41,898 nt of DNA from Paludibacteraceae bacterium (GTDB lineage: Bacteria; Bacteroidota; Bacteroidia; Bacteroidales; Paludibacteraceae): positions 1 to 41,898 of the forward strand of contig JAFYZR010000008.1 of assembly GCA_017557345.1 (NCBI GenBank), in the 5' to 3' direction. Under the pieces are notes generated by a model that was given only the letters and a program-made list of their open reading frames with translations, made no database searches and was not told the DNA's origin. A program made the translations under genes and the position numbers. Positions 24,861-32,660 of the stretch are shown piece by piece (position 1 is the stretch's first letter; every line of letters starts with the position of its first letter).

Positions 24861-24955
24861 CAAAATGTTCAATTTTACGGTATATCGAGGTTTCATCGGT
24901 ATTATGTCGAGGTTTTGACCTAAATTTTTCCTACCAAAATGTTCAATTTTTCTTC
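24861..24955 (+). repeat. TGTTCAATTTT repeats and a GGTATTATGTCG repeat
   Basis: CAAAATGTTCAATTTT (24861-24876) and CAAAATGTTCAATTTTTC plus TTC (24935-24955) flank GGTATTATGTCGAGGTTT (24898-24915). The 21 bases at 24935-24955 recur exactly at 34641-34661. The middle element recurs with one change at 34374-34391. The rest of the 24751-25115 gap holds the sigma-54-like promoter, a terminator and one promoter on minus. Confidence 0.75.
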
Positions 24956-24970
24956 TGACAAAAATAACTT

Positions 24971-24985
24971 TGGCACGGTATTTGT
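24971..24985 (+). promoter_or_regulatory. Candidate sigma-54 promoter
   Basis: TGGCACGGTATTTGT matches the -24/-12 consensus TGGCACG-N4-TTGC at every defined position but the last (T for C). The start would be near 24997. No plus-strand gene follows: the next plus-strand signal is the terminator at 25061. An exact copy of a dispersed repeat ends 15 bases upstream, in a plausible activator position. Confidence 0.5.
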
Positions 24986-25060
24986 AAGATAGAAAGTGAA
25001 AAAGAAAAAAATCACTTAGTAAGTAGTGAATTCTATAGAGATTGTTTGTTATTTTGATTG

Positions 25061-25090
25061 AAAAAGGTTCGTCGGGAGATGAGCCTTTTT
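25061..25090. terminator. Strong bidirectional terminator
   Basis: AAAAAGGTTCGTC (25061-25073) pairs over its whole length with GATGAGCCTTTTT (25078-25090), with two G-T wobbles, around GGGA. It can end the minus-strand operon that stops at 25116 and any plus-strand transcript from 24997. Confidence 0.85.
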
Positions 25091-25115
25091 TATTTTGATT
25101 CCAGACTGCTGGATG

Positions 25116-26165
25116 TTACTCAAACATCAAACTTACGCCTATCTGGCTGTAGTTGCTGATCGAGCGAAATTGTCCGTATGGACAATTGCCGTGGTAAGCG
25201 CGAATGCCCAAAGCGATACGAGAGAATGGACCATCGTAATTGGGCGTGTTATAGCGCGCTCCGACGAATATGTTGTATGTAAAAACGCGTTTTTCTTTTT
25301 GAAGGTTTTTCGGATCGTCCGTCGCCAAGACGGATAAATCATAGCCGTAGCATTCGCGGTTACGGATTTCAGCAGATGCAATACCTTGAAAACCATGCTT
25401 GCTGCTGGGCGATTGATATTGATATTGAAGGTATAGTTCCCATGGATTGCGTTTGCCGTAAGGAACATCTTTCATGCCGTTTGGGTCTAAAATCGATGCG
25501 TCGCCGGCATCAGGATCCATATTAAACCAGCCGCCGTGCCACAGTAGCATTAAACCCAACCGAAAACAATGGTTTTCGGCAAATCGGTCTTCGGCTTCAT
25601 TAAGCGTGAAGACGAATTCGGTGTAGTTATACGACACGTTGACACGACGAATCGCGTAGCCACGGTCGATATAACGAATCTGTAACTCATCGCCCAAATG
25701 CGTACTTTCATGCTTGAACGGACTCCATTGAACGGAGTAGTTCTTCGCAAAACCGCGGTTGAGACGATGCAAAAAAGTGATAGTGGGAAAACCGATACGA
25801 TAGTCCGTATCTACGATAGGAGAGGTGCTCCAATCGTAAAAATCCATCCAGAGGTTTGCGCTTAGATGCATATTCACGCATAGCGCATAGGTGGAATCCA
25901 CAATATTTCCTGTCCATACCGGCAGACTGAGTCCGAAAAGACCCATGGTATGCCATCGGTAAGCGTCTGGATGCATACTGTAGTCATATACCGGATTATT
26001 CGTGCAATACGGTATATCCATCCTCGGAAAATTGGGATGCATGTCGGCATATAGACTATGCCCGAACTGCGCATAGCGGAAGAGCCCACGACCAAACGTC
26101 GTGGACTCTGCGCTAAGCGTTATCGCTGTTAGCGCACATAGCACTATGAGCGATAAGCGTTTCAT
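25116..26165 (-). CDS. Outer-membrane protein, DUF1207-like
   Basis: The 349-residue protein has a signal peptide (cleavage after LSA, about residue 19). The mature chain is strand-rich with many aromatic residues and ends in SLMFE. The segment SPFKHESTHLGDELQIRY (about 167-184), with conserved His and the HLGDE motif, resembles DUF1207-type outer-membrane proteins. No function is known for them. It starts 4 bases after the stop of the small barrel protein gene, so the two are likely one operon. It contains a number of DxD and NP turns typical of barrel loops. Confidence 0.72.
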   Translation of the reverse strand: MKRLSLIVLCALTAITLSAESTTFGRGLFRYAQFGHSLYADMHPNFPRMDIPYCTNNPVYDYSMHPDAYRWHTMGLFGLSLPVWTGNIVDSTYALCVNMHLSANLWMDFYDWSTSPIVDTDYRIGFPTITFLHRLNRGFAKNYSVQWSPFKHESTHLGDELQIRYIDRGYAIRRVNVSYNYTEFVFTLNEAEDRFAENHCFRLGLMLLWHGGWFNMDPDAGDASILDPNGMKDVPYGKRNPWELYLQYQYQSPSSKHGFQGIASAEIRNRECYGYDLSVLATDDPKNLQKEKRVFTYNIFVGARYNTPNYDGPFSRIALGIRAYHGNCPYGQFRSISNYSQIGVSLMFE

Positions 26166-26169
26166 TTAC

Positions 26170-26739
26170 TTAAAATTTGTAGCGTACGCCAAGAGCAACG
26201 CCAATTACATCCCAGTAAAGACCGGTGTAAGTTCTGTCTGCTTCTCCAAAATGAGCGAAAGCCGGACCTAATGTTGGACGATAGTCCAAAGAAATTTGCA
26301 GAGGGAACCAGAAGTCATACTCAACACCTACGCGACCGGTACCACCTACAAAGCCTACCCAGTTGCTCCATGTCCAACCATAGAAATTCTCGTTCCACCA
26401 GCCGTAACCACCGGTAGCACCAAGACCTAAATACCAGTGCCATTCGCCTTTTGGCATCGATGGGAATGTTGCACCGAACGGATCAATCCAGTCGTATGTT
26501 ACAGCGGCTTGGAAACTGTTCATCCAATGACGGTATTTAGCGTTGAGATCGTGATCCCATACTGTAAAGCGGTTTCCGAATCCCCAACCTGCCTCGATTT
26601 CCAACATGTTGCTGTCGCCCAGACCATGTTCATAACTCAATCCGTTAAATGAACCTAAACGCACACCGATTGCACGCGGTTGTGCATAAACCATTACGCT
26701 TGCAAATACAAGCAAGGCTGCAAAAAGAATCTTTTTCAT
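26170..26739 (-). CDS. Small outer-membrane beta-barrel protein
   Basis: This 189-residue protein has a signal peptide (MKKILFAALLVFASVMVYAQ) and a mature part of about 170 residues. That part is dominated by alternating hydrophobic strands with GYGWWNENFYGW and a C-terminal VIGVALGVRYKF ending in Phe, the usual signal for barrel assembly. Eight strands would fit the length, as in OmpA/OmpX-like barrels. It has no periplasmic domain. It lies between the GGGtGRT gene and the DUF1207-like gene; the 75-base gap upstream contains CTTTCGA repeats and no clear promoter. Confidence 0.82.
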   Translation of the reverse strand: MKKILFAALLVFASVMVYAQPRAIGVRLGSFNGLSYEHGLGDSNMLEIEAGWGFGNRFTVWDHDLNAKYRHWMNSFQAAVTYDWIDPFGATFPSMPKGEWHWYLGLGATGGYGWWNENFYGWTWSNWVGFVGGTGRVGVEYDFWFPLQISLDYRPTLGPAFAHFGEADRTYTGLYWDVIGVALGVRYKF

Positions 26740-26790
26740 TCGTTTATAAATTGTTTGTCGTTGATTTTAAAATAGTCTTTATGCTTTTTT

Positions 26791-26813
26791 CTTTCGACTT
26801 TTTTCTTTCGACT
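26791..26813. repeat. CTTTCGAC repeats downstream of the GGGtGRT gene
   Basis: Two CTTTCGAC units are separated by TTTTTT in the short gap between the stop at 26815 and the outer-membrane protein gene. They belong to the CTTTCGA family listed elsewhere. Confidence 0.65.
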
Positions 26814-26814
26814 A

Positions 26815-27825
26815 TTATTTGCTGAGCGCCAACGCTACATTTACTGCGCAAGCAACGGTACATCCTACCATCGGGTTATTACCGATACCCAGGAAGCCCA
26901 TCATCTCAACGTGTGCCGGAACAGAACTTGAACCTGCAAACTGAGCGTCGCTGTGCATACGGCCAAGCGTATCTGTCATACCGTACGAAGCAGGACCTGC
27001 TGCCATGTTATCCGGGTGCAAAGTACGGCCAGTACCACCACCTGAAGCTACGCTGAAGTAAGGCTTGCCGGCCAATACGCGCTCTTTCTTATATGTTCCT
27101 GCAACAGGGTGTTGGAAACGCGTCGGGTTCGTTGAGTTACCGGTGATGGAAACGTCAACGTTCTCATGCCAAAGGATAGCCACACCTTCGCGAACATCGT
27201 CTGCGCCGTAGCAGTTTACTTTCGCACGCGGACCATCGCTGTAAGCTTTCTTGCGAACGATCTTCAACTCGCCCGTGAAATAGTCGAACTCAGTCTGTAC
27301 GTATGTAAATCCGTTGATACGGCTGATGATCATAGCGGCGTCTTTGCCCAGACCGTTCAGGATGCAACGAAGCGGGTTCTTACGAACTTTGTTCGCCATC
27401 TCTGCGATCTTGATAGCACCTTCAGCGGCTGCGAAACTCTCGTGGCCTGCTAAGAAAGCAAAGCATTGGGTCTCTTCGCGCAACAGACGGGCTGCCAAGT
27501 TTCCGTGACCGATACCTACTTTGCGGTCGTCAGCTACAGAACCCGGGATACAGAATGACTGCAGACCGATACCGATAGCCTCGGCTGCGTCAGCAGCGTT
27601 CTTGCAACCGCGTTTCAACGCGATAGCTGTACCTACTACATATGCCCATTTAGCATTCTCAAAACATATACGCTGGGTCTCCTCGCACGTCAAATACGGA
27701 TCGAGGCCATATTGCTCGCAAATCTGATTTGCCTCCTCGATGGAAGCGATTCCGTTCGCGTTCAAAGCGGCGAGAATCTGTTTCTCGCGGCGGTCTTGCG
27801 ACTCAAATTTTACTTCACGAATCAT
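26815..27825 (-). CDS. GGGtGRT family protein
   Basis: The 336-residue cytosolic protein carries the name-giving motif ASGGGTGRTLHPDN near residue 270. Other conserved stretches are IPGSVADDRKVGIGHGNLAARLL (114-136) and STNPTRFQHPVAG. The family has no proven activity. Members are found next to a NifU-like Fe-S scaffold protein, as here: the scaffold gene ends 12 bases upstream. This suggests a role in cluster metabolism or a cluster-dependent reaction (inference). Several Cys residues (about 30, 39, 45, 53, 73, 112) could take part. Full length. Confidence 0.85.
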   Translation of the reverse strand: MIREVKFESQDRREKQILAALNANGIASIEEANQICEQYGLDPYLTCEETQRICFENAKWAYVVGTAIALKRGCKNAADAAEAIGIGLQSFCIPGSVADDRKVGIGHGNLAARLLREETQCFAFLAGHESFAAAEGAIKIAEMANKVRKNPLRCILNGLGKDAAMIISRINGFTYVQTEFDYFTGELKIVRKKAYSDGPRAKVNCYGADDVREGVAILWHENVDVSITGNSTNPTRFQHPVAGTYKKERVLAGKPYFSVASGGGTGRTLHPDNMAAGPASYGMTDTLGRMHSDAQFAGSSSVPAHVEMMGFLGIGNNPMVGCTVACAVNVALALSK

Positions 27826-27837
27826 AACGTCTCCTCC

Positions 27838-28539
27838 TTAGTTTTTGCGTGGATCAATCGATTTAACTGCACCTTGCTCTTTGGTCGTGCGGCCATAAGT
27901 GCCGGTAACGCTCTTCAGAGCCTCCTCTGCCGGAACGCCTTTCTTTACAGCGTCCATGAATTTGCCCATATGAACATATTCATATCCGCAAACCTCGTTA
28001 TCTTCATCCAGGAACTCCTTGGTGATATAACCTTCGGTTAACTGCAGGTAACGAACGCCTTTGGCCTTGGTCGAATACAACGTACCGCATTGGCTAACAA
28101 GACCTTTACCGAGGTCTTCCAAACCTGCGCCGATAGTCAGACCGCCTTCTGAGAACGCACTCTGCGTACGACCGTAAACGATCTGCAGGAAGAGCTCACG
28201 CATAGCCGTGTTGATAGCGTCGCAAACAAGGTCGGTGTTCAGAGCCTCAAGAATCGTCTTGCCCGGCAGAATCTCTGCAGCCATTGCAGCCGAGTGAGTC
28301 ATGCCCGAACAACCGATAGTCTCAACGAGTGCCTCTTCAATAATACCGTCTTTTACATTCAAGCTGAGTTTGCAGCAACCCTGTTGAGGTGCACACCAGC
28401 CGATTCCGTGCGTCATACCTGAGATGTCTTTTATCTCGGTGGCTTTTACCCATTTGCCCTCTTCGGGGATTGGAGCTGGACCGTGTTTCGGACCCTTTGC
28501 CACTACGCACATTTCTTGTACTTCTTTCGAGTAAATCAT
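27838..28539 (-). CDS. NifU-like iron-sulfur cluster scaffold protein
   Basis: This 233-residue protein has the core of the NifU/IscU N-terminal fold. It includes GIGWCAPQQGCCKLSLNVKDGIIEEALVETIGCSGMTHSAAMAAEIL, with Cys residues near 49, 54, 55 and 76 in place of the usual three scaffold cysteines. The C-terminal half has a further Cys in LVSQCGTLYS and GYEYVHMGKFMDAV. It is longer than IscU (about 125 residues). It is the first gene of an operon with the GGGtGRT gene, under a clear Bacteroidetes promoter at 28642-28673. It probably holds an Fe-S cluster for a partner that is not the house-keeping Isc/Suf system. Confidence 0.85.
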   Translation of the reverse strand: MIYSKEVQEMCVVAKGPKHGPAPIPEEGKWVKATEIKDISGMTHGIGWCAPQQGCCKLSLNVKDGIIEEALVETIGCSGMTHSAAMAAEILPGKTILEALNTDLVCDAINTAMRELFLQIVYGRTQSAFSEGGLTIGAGLEDLGKGLVSQCGTLYSTKAKGVRYLQLTEGYITKEFLDEDNEVCGYEYVHMGKFMDAVKKGVPAEEALKSVTGTYGRTTKEQGAVKSIDPRKN

Positions 28540-28641
28540 GTGGATTTTAATTAGTTATTTGTTATGTTAAAATTGGTTTGTTATTCTTTATATATCGGTA
28601 TCCTTTTCTTCCGGAATACCTGCTTACATCTTTTGCGACTG

Positions 28642-28673
28642 CAAAAGTACTACTTTTTTTTGACATATGCAAG
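28642..28673 (-). promoter_or_regulatory. Promoter of the NifU-like/GGGtGRT operon
   Basis: On the minus strand CTTG (28673-28670) and TACTTTTG (28649-28642) lie 20 bases apart. The leader to the ATG at 28539 is about 95 bases and can form a hairpin (GGTATTCC with GGATACC, 28590-28613). Confidence 0.7.
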
Positions 28674-28680
28674 AGTTAGG

Positions 28681-28701
28681 ACTATTTTTTGCAAAAATAG
28701 T
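28681..28701. repeat. Perfect 9-bp inverted repeat
   Basis: ACTATTTTT (28681-28689) and AAAAATAGT (28693-28701) flank a TGC centre. It lies just upstream of the NifU operon promoter and may be an operator, or a terminator of low GC. Confidence 0.5.
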
Positions 28702-28808
28702 GTACTTTATTGGTTATTTGTTCTCTTCTTGTTTCTTCTCTTCCGCTTGTTGTGGGTTCGGGGATAGGCGGTTTACCCCTTCGCTGTCCTCTTTATACGA
28801 AACATTCG

Positions 28809-28833
28809 GTATTATATACTATGTATATAATAC
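28809..28833. repeat. 25-bp palindrome with 3-bp centre
   Basis: GTATTATATAC and GTATATAATAC are exact reverse complements around TAT. It is A/T-rich and lies 22 bases before an 11-bp tandem repeat. It could be a regulator site or a cruciform-prone sequence. The remainder of the 28540-28933 gap holds the promoter, this palindrome and the repeat, and no gene that I can see. Confidence 0.75.
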
Positions 28834-28854
28834 TAACGAAAATAAATGCTAAAA

Positions 28855-28909
28855 TTAGTGCGTGATAAGTGCGTGATAAGTGCGCTATTAGTGCGCGATA
28901 AGTGCGTTA
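28855..28909. repeat. 11-bp tandem repeat, five units
   Basis: Units are TTAGTGCGTGA, TAAGTGCGTGA, TAAGTGCGCTA, TTAGTGCGCGA and TAAGTGCGTTA. It ends 25 bases downstream of the GH10-like gene's stop codon at 28934. The period matches the array near pfp, but the sequence differs. Confidence 0.9.
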
Positions 28910-28933
28910 TTCTCGGTGTCAAGTAACTCCTTT

Positions 28934-30166
28934 TTACTCCCAAGGTAATAACAGCGGTTCTGTTTGTGCCTCATCGCTATAGATGGCGCGAATGGTCTGG
29001 CAAACACCCCGCGGATTGCGCAATAATGGTCTGGTTGAGTAGAAACATTCGCCTGTTATCTCGGGAATAGTACGGTTGAGTTGCATTTGTCGTTCTATCT
29101 CATTACCCATGCCCCAAGGATTGGATTTTGAGCTTTCGACTTTCGACTTTCGACTTTCGACTAACCTGTATGGCGCCATGCCGATATATAACTTGCATTT
29201 TGTCCCGCGAACTTCGTTCGCCCACCAATGGGCCAAAACCTCATAGTCCGCAGCCTTTTTGCCGATTTCCCAATATAACTGCGGTAGCACATAGTCAATC
29301 CAGCCTTCTTTTATCCAAAGCCGTATATCCGCATAAAGGTCATCATAGTTTGTGATGCCTGCTGTCGTCGCGCTTCCCGTACTGTCAACAGATGCATTTC
29401 TCCAAACGCCGAAAGGCGAAATACCGAACGCTACATTCGGCTTGCATTCATGGATCGTTTCGCTAATCTCTTGAATGGCTAAATTGACATTATCTCTCCG
29501 CCAATCGGCTATGTTTTCAAAACCGCGCGAATGATTCTTAAATGTCTCATTATCAGGAATTTGCAACTTGCCTGCAGGGTAGGGATAGAAGTAATCGTCC
29601 ATATGAATTGCCTGCACGTCATATCGCTCCAAAATATCTTGAACAATACCGCAAATCCATGCCCGGGTTATCGGCAATCCCGGGTCAAAATACCATTGTT
29701 TGTTATACTGCCAAAACCACTCCGGATGACGACGGAAAACATGCTCTTCCGCCAAGCTTGAAATATTCGTTGTGGCCAGATTGACGCGATACGGATTAAG
29801 CCATACATGCACTTCCATTTTCCGCTCATGGGCTTGCTCGATCGTCCAGGCTAACGGATCCCATGGCTCTTGTTCATTCCAGGAACCTTGTTTCCCGGTT
29901 AACCATTGGCTGACTGGCTCTAAATCGCTGATATACAGTGCATCTGCTGTCGGACGAACCTGCAGGATTATAGCATTCAATCCCAGACTTTGTAGCGAAT
30001 CCAACAGCCAAATCATTTCGTTTTGCTGCTTTTCCGTATTCCCCACAGCCTCTTTGGATGGCCAATCAATATTCGCCACCGTTGCTATCCATGCCCCGCG
30101 AAATCCTATCTCTGCATAAGCAGATACCGCCACAAAAAGCAATAATATGAATGTTATCCGCTTCAA
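28934..30166 (-). CDS. GHL10-type glycoside hydrolase-like protein
   Basis: The 410-residue protein has a signal peptide ending near SAYA (residue 18), followed by the glycosyl-hydrolase-like 10 pattern: FRGAWIATVANIDWPSK, GLNAIILQVRPTADALY, EVHVWLNPYRVN, YFDPGLPITRAWI, AIHMDDYFYPYP, and FGISPFGVWRN. The Asp pair in HMDDYFYP and the acidic residues near YWEIG are the likely active-site positions. Members are thought to cleave peptidoglycan- or polysaccharide-type bonds, but the substrate is unproven here. Near residue 335 the sequence [14 protein letters not shown] is encoded by the CTTTCGA repeat and probably is an insertion. Its ATG overlaps the recF stop by 4 bases. Confidence 0.88.
   Translation of the reverse strand: MKRITFILLLFVAVSAYAEIGFRGAWIATVANIDWPSKEAVGNTEKQQNEMIWLLDSLQSLGLNAIILQVRPTADALYISDLEPVSQWLTGKQGSWNEQEPWDPLAWTIEQAHERKMEVHVWLNPYRVNLATTNISSLAEEHVFRRHPEWFWQYNKQWYFDPGLPITRAWICGIVQDILERYDVQAIHMDDYFYPYPAGKLQIPDNETFKNHSRGFENIADWRRDNVNLAIQEISETIHECKPNVAFGISPFGVWRNASVDSTGSATTAGITNYDDLYADIRLWIKEGWIDYVLPQLYWEIGKKAADYEVLAHWWANEVRGTKCKLYIGMAPYRLVESRKSKVESSKSNPWGMGNEIERQMQLNRTIPEITGECFYSTRPLLRNPRGVCQTIRAIYSDEAQTEPLLLPWE
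29133..29163 (-). repeat. CTTTCGA heptamer array inside the GHL10 gene
   Basis: Four exact heptamers CTTTCGA plus CTA lie within the coding frame. On the minus strand they encode [10 protein letters not shown]. The same peptide is encoded by a related array in the response regulator gene. Confidence 0.9.
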
Positions 30167-31335
30167 TTTATCACTCCATTCTCAACATGGAAAATCTTTG
30201 CATTCTCATTCGGTTTCAGGATTTCCGTCAAATGTTGCCGATCCGTATCGGTAATGAAAATCTGCCCGAACTCATCGCCTTGTACCATTTCCACAATTCG
30301 TTCCACCCGCTCGCTATCCAATCGGTCAAAAATATCATCCAGCAACAGAATCGGCTTCCCGCTTTGAGCGAAGCGGTCTTTCGACTTTTGACTTTCTTCT
30401 TTGGATAAGTACAAAGCCTGTGCCAGTTTCATCGCCAGAACAAACGTCCGTTGCTGGCCTTGCGAACCGACTTGCTTAAGCGGCCATTCGCTCAGACGCA
30501 TGTCCAAATCATCTTTATGAATACCTTGGCTCGTCCAGCCTAATATCAAATCCCGTTGTCTTGTCCTAACAAATGCTTCGCGTAATTCACGGTCTTGCAA
30601 CTGACTCACATACCGCAAAACCGGTACTTCCGGATTATCAAGATTCTCCGGATTCTCTAGTCCGCTAATTCGCTGGTAAACCCGCTCAAAGAAGGGCTTA
30701 AAATCTTCAAAAAATTCCGTTCTTGCCTTAAAAATATACTCTGCAGGCTCAATCATTTGCTCTTCCAAAACCGCCAGCAAATCATCGGGTGGAAATCCTG
30801 CATCGGCATATTGTTTGAGTAAGGCATTTCGCTGTTTGAGTAGCGCGTTGTATTTTGTCAGACAATCCAGATAATGCCGGTCTAACTGACAAATCACAAC
30901 ATCCATAAACCGCCGCCGTTCATCCGAACCTTCGTCGATCAACTGCTGGTCGCTTGGACTAATCATCACCAGCGGAATCAAACCGATGTGATCAATCAGT
31001 CGCGGATAGTCTTTCTTGTCGCGCCTGAACTGCTTTTTCTGTCCTCTCTTTATTCCGCAAGAAATAGTCATCTGTTCCACTAACCCGCTAATCCGCTCAT
31101 CCCCTAATCCGGAATAAACGCCTTGAACGAAGGCCATCTCTTCCCCATGCGTGATATTCAAACTATCCTGACTCGTAAACGCCGATTTGGCAAAACTAAG
31201 CAGATAGATGGCATCTAAAACATTCGTTTTGCCTTGACCGTTCAATCCCACAAAGCAGTTAAGTTTGGGAGCAAACTCCAAACTCGCCTCACGTATATTC
31301 CGATAGTTTAATATATTCAGCTCCTGTAATACCAT
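30163..31335 (-). CDS. recF: DNA replication and repair protein RecF
   Basis: The 390-residue SMC-like ATPase loads RecA onto gapped DNA with RecOR. The N terminus, LNILNYRNIREASLEFAPKLNCFVGLNGQGKTNVLDAIYLL, contains the Walker A (GLNGQGKTN). The signature motif SQGQQRTFVLAMKLAQALYL and Walker B PILLLDDIFDRLD are in the C-terminal third. The length is close to normal. Short repeats have entered the frame: SKEESQKSKDRFAQSG before Walker B comes from CTTTCGA-like heptamers, and GLENPENLDNPEV from a 9-base in-frame repeat. It lies between the response regulator gene, 9 bases upstream, and the GHL10 gene, which it overlaps. Confidence 0.95.
   Translation of the reverse strand: MVLQELNILNYRNIREASLEFAPKLNCFVGLNGQGKTNVLDAIYLLSFAKSAFTSQDSLNITHGEEMAFVQGVYSGLGDERISGLVEQMTISCGIKRGQKKQFRRDKKDYPRLIDHIGLIPLVMISPSDQQLIDEGSDERRRFMDVVICQLDRHYLDCLTKYNALLKQRNALLKQYADAGFPPDDLLAVLEEQMIEPAEYIFKARTEFFEDFKPFFERVYQRISGLENPENLDNPEVPVLRYVSQLQDRELREAFVRTRQRDLILGWTSQGIHKDDLDMRLSEWPLKQVGSQGQQRTFVLAMKLAQALYLSKEESQKSKDRFAQSGKPILLLDDIFDRLDSERVERIVEMVQGDEFGQIFITDTDRQHLTEILKPNENAKIFHVENGVIN
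30378..30402 (-). repeat. CTTTCGA-like heptamers inside recF
   Basis: CTTTCGA, CTTTTGA and CTTTCTT are consecutive and encode part of EESQKSKD just before the Walker B motif. Confidence 0.7.
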
Positions 31336-31344
31336 TTTGCCTGT

Positions 31345-32535
31345 TTACGCGTATGCCTCTACATCTTCTTTCGTAATCTTGTTCCCTGCCAAAATGATTA
31401 GTCGCTCAATCACATTCCGCAACTGGCGGATATTTCCCGTCCATTCTTTGCTTTGCAAAGCCTTTATCGCCGCGGAGTCAAAAGTCTTGGCGGCAATACC
31501 TTGTTCGTTGCATATCTGGTTCGAAAAATATTCCACAAGTAACGGAATATCTTCCACGCGTTCATTCAGCGCCGGAACGGCAATAGGAATGACGTTCAAA
31601 CGATGGAACAGATCTTCGCGGAAATTACCTTTTTCTATCTCTTTCGCCAAATCCTTGTTCGTCGCCGCCAAAACACGCACATTCACTTTTATCGCCTTGT
31701 CCGAACCCACACGCGTTATCTCATTCTCTTGCAGAGCACGAAGTACTTTTGTCTGGGCAGCCTGACTCATATCGCCTATTTCATCCAAAAACAACGTACC
31801 GCCGTCGGCTTGCTCAAACTTACCGGCACGATCTTTCACAGCGCCGGTAAACGAACCTTTCATATGGCCGAAAAGTTCACTTTCTATCAATTCCGAAGGA
31901 ATGGCAGCACAGTTCACTTCCACCATCGGACCGTTTGCGCGAGCCGATTGTTCGTGAATCAGATGAGCCACTACTTCTTTTCCCGTTCCGTTGGGACCGG
32001 TTATCAGAACGCGAGCTTCGGTCGGCGCCACCTTATTTATAATTTCGCGTACGCGTGAAATGGCAGCCGATTCTCCTACCATCTGTAATCCTTTTGCCGC
32101 TACTTTCTTGCGTAATTGCTTCGTCTCTTGTTTCAGACTCTTGCTTTCTAAGGCATTCTTTGTCGTTATCAGAATACGATTCAGATCCAGCGGTTTCAGC
32201 AAGAAATCATACGCACCCATCTTCAACGCTTGCACAGCCGTTTCTACATCGCCATGACCCGTAATCAGCACAACCTGTGCTTCAGCGCTCTCAAAAGAGT
32301 CCGTGCTTTCGACTTTTGACTTTCGACTTTCGACTAAGTGTTCTAACAACTCCATGCCATCCATCTCCGGCATCTTGATGTCTGAGAAAATCAAATCATA
32401 TGATTTGGCTTGCGCCATTTCCAGACCTTGCTTGCCGTTTTCGGCAACATCTACTTCATAACCTTCATCGGTCAATATCTCACGGAGCGTATTACGGATA
32501 CCGCGCTCATCGTCTATAAGCAATAATTTTGCCAT
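31345..32535 (-). CDS. Sigma-54 activator response regulator lacking a DNA-binding domain
   Basis: I start at the ATG at 32535 ([10 protein letters not shown]); the frame extends to 32589 without reason to start there. The 396-residue protein has a receiver domain (1-125) with phosphoacceptor Asp52 in [11 protein letters not shown]. An AAA+ sigma-54 activator domain follows, with Walker A GPNGTGKE (180-187), GSFTGA (227-232, one change from GAFTGA) and Walker B GGTLFLDE (245-252). It ends [21 protein letters not shown], with no C-terminal Fis-type helix-turn-helix. Residues 69-86 contain [11 protein letters not shown], an insertion in the receiver encoded by the CTTTCGA repeat. No histidine kinase gene is in the window. 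recF follows after 9 bases. Confidence 0.92.
   Translation of the reverse strand: MAKLLLIDDERGIRNTLREILTDEGYEVDVAENGKQGLEMAQAKSYDLIFSDIKMPEMDGMELLEHLVESRKSKVESTDSFESAEAQVVLITGHGDVETAVQALKMGAYDFLLKPLDLNRILITTKNALESKSLKQETKQLRKKVAAKGLQMVGESAAISRVREIINKVAPTEARVLITGPNGTGKEVVAHLIHEQSARANGPMVEVNCAAIPSELIESELFGHMKGSFTGAVKDRAGKFEQADGGTLFLDEIGDMSQAAQTKVLRALQENEITRVGSDKAIKVNVRVLAATNKDLAKEIEKGNFREDLFHRLNVIPIAVPALNERVEDIPLLVEYFSNQICNEQGIAAKTFDSAAIKALQSKEWTGNIRQLRNVIERLIILAGNKITKEDVEAYA
32306..32336 (-). repeat. CTTTCGA heptamer array inside the response regulator gene
   Basis: CTTTCGA, CTTTTGA, CTTTCGA, CTTTCGA plus CTA lie in frame and encode part of [11 protein letters not shown] between the third helix and fourth strand of the receiver. 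Confidence 0.9.
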
Positions 32536-32580
32536 AAAATTATCAGTTCCTCTAAAAAACGCTGCAAAGTTACAAAAAAA

Positions 32581-32612
32581 TTTGCACATATCAAAATATT
32601 TTCGTAATTTTG
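32581..32612 (+). promoter_or_regulatory. Promoter of the OB-fold secreted protein gene
   Basis: TTTG (32581-32584) and TAATTTTG (32605-32612) are exactly 20 bases apart. The leader to the ATG at 32661 is about 40 bases. Confidence 0.8.
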
Positions 32613-32660
32613 CGCCAGAATTGCAAACTAATCATTTAATCAACTAAAATTCTTATTATC

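Noticed and set aside
29133-29163. Sequencing or assembly error in the heptamer array
   Set aside because: The frame stays open through the array here and in the response regulator, and the repeat family occurs at many sites.
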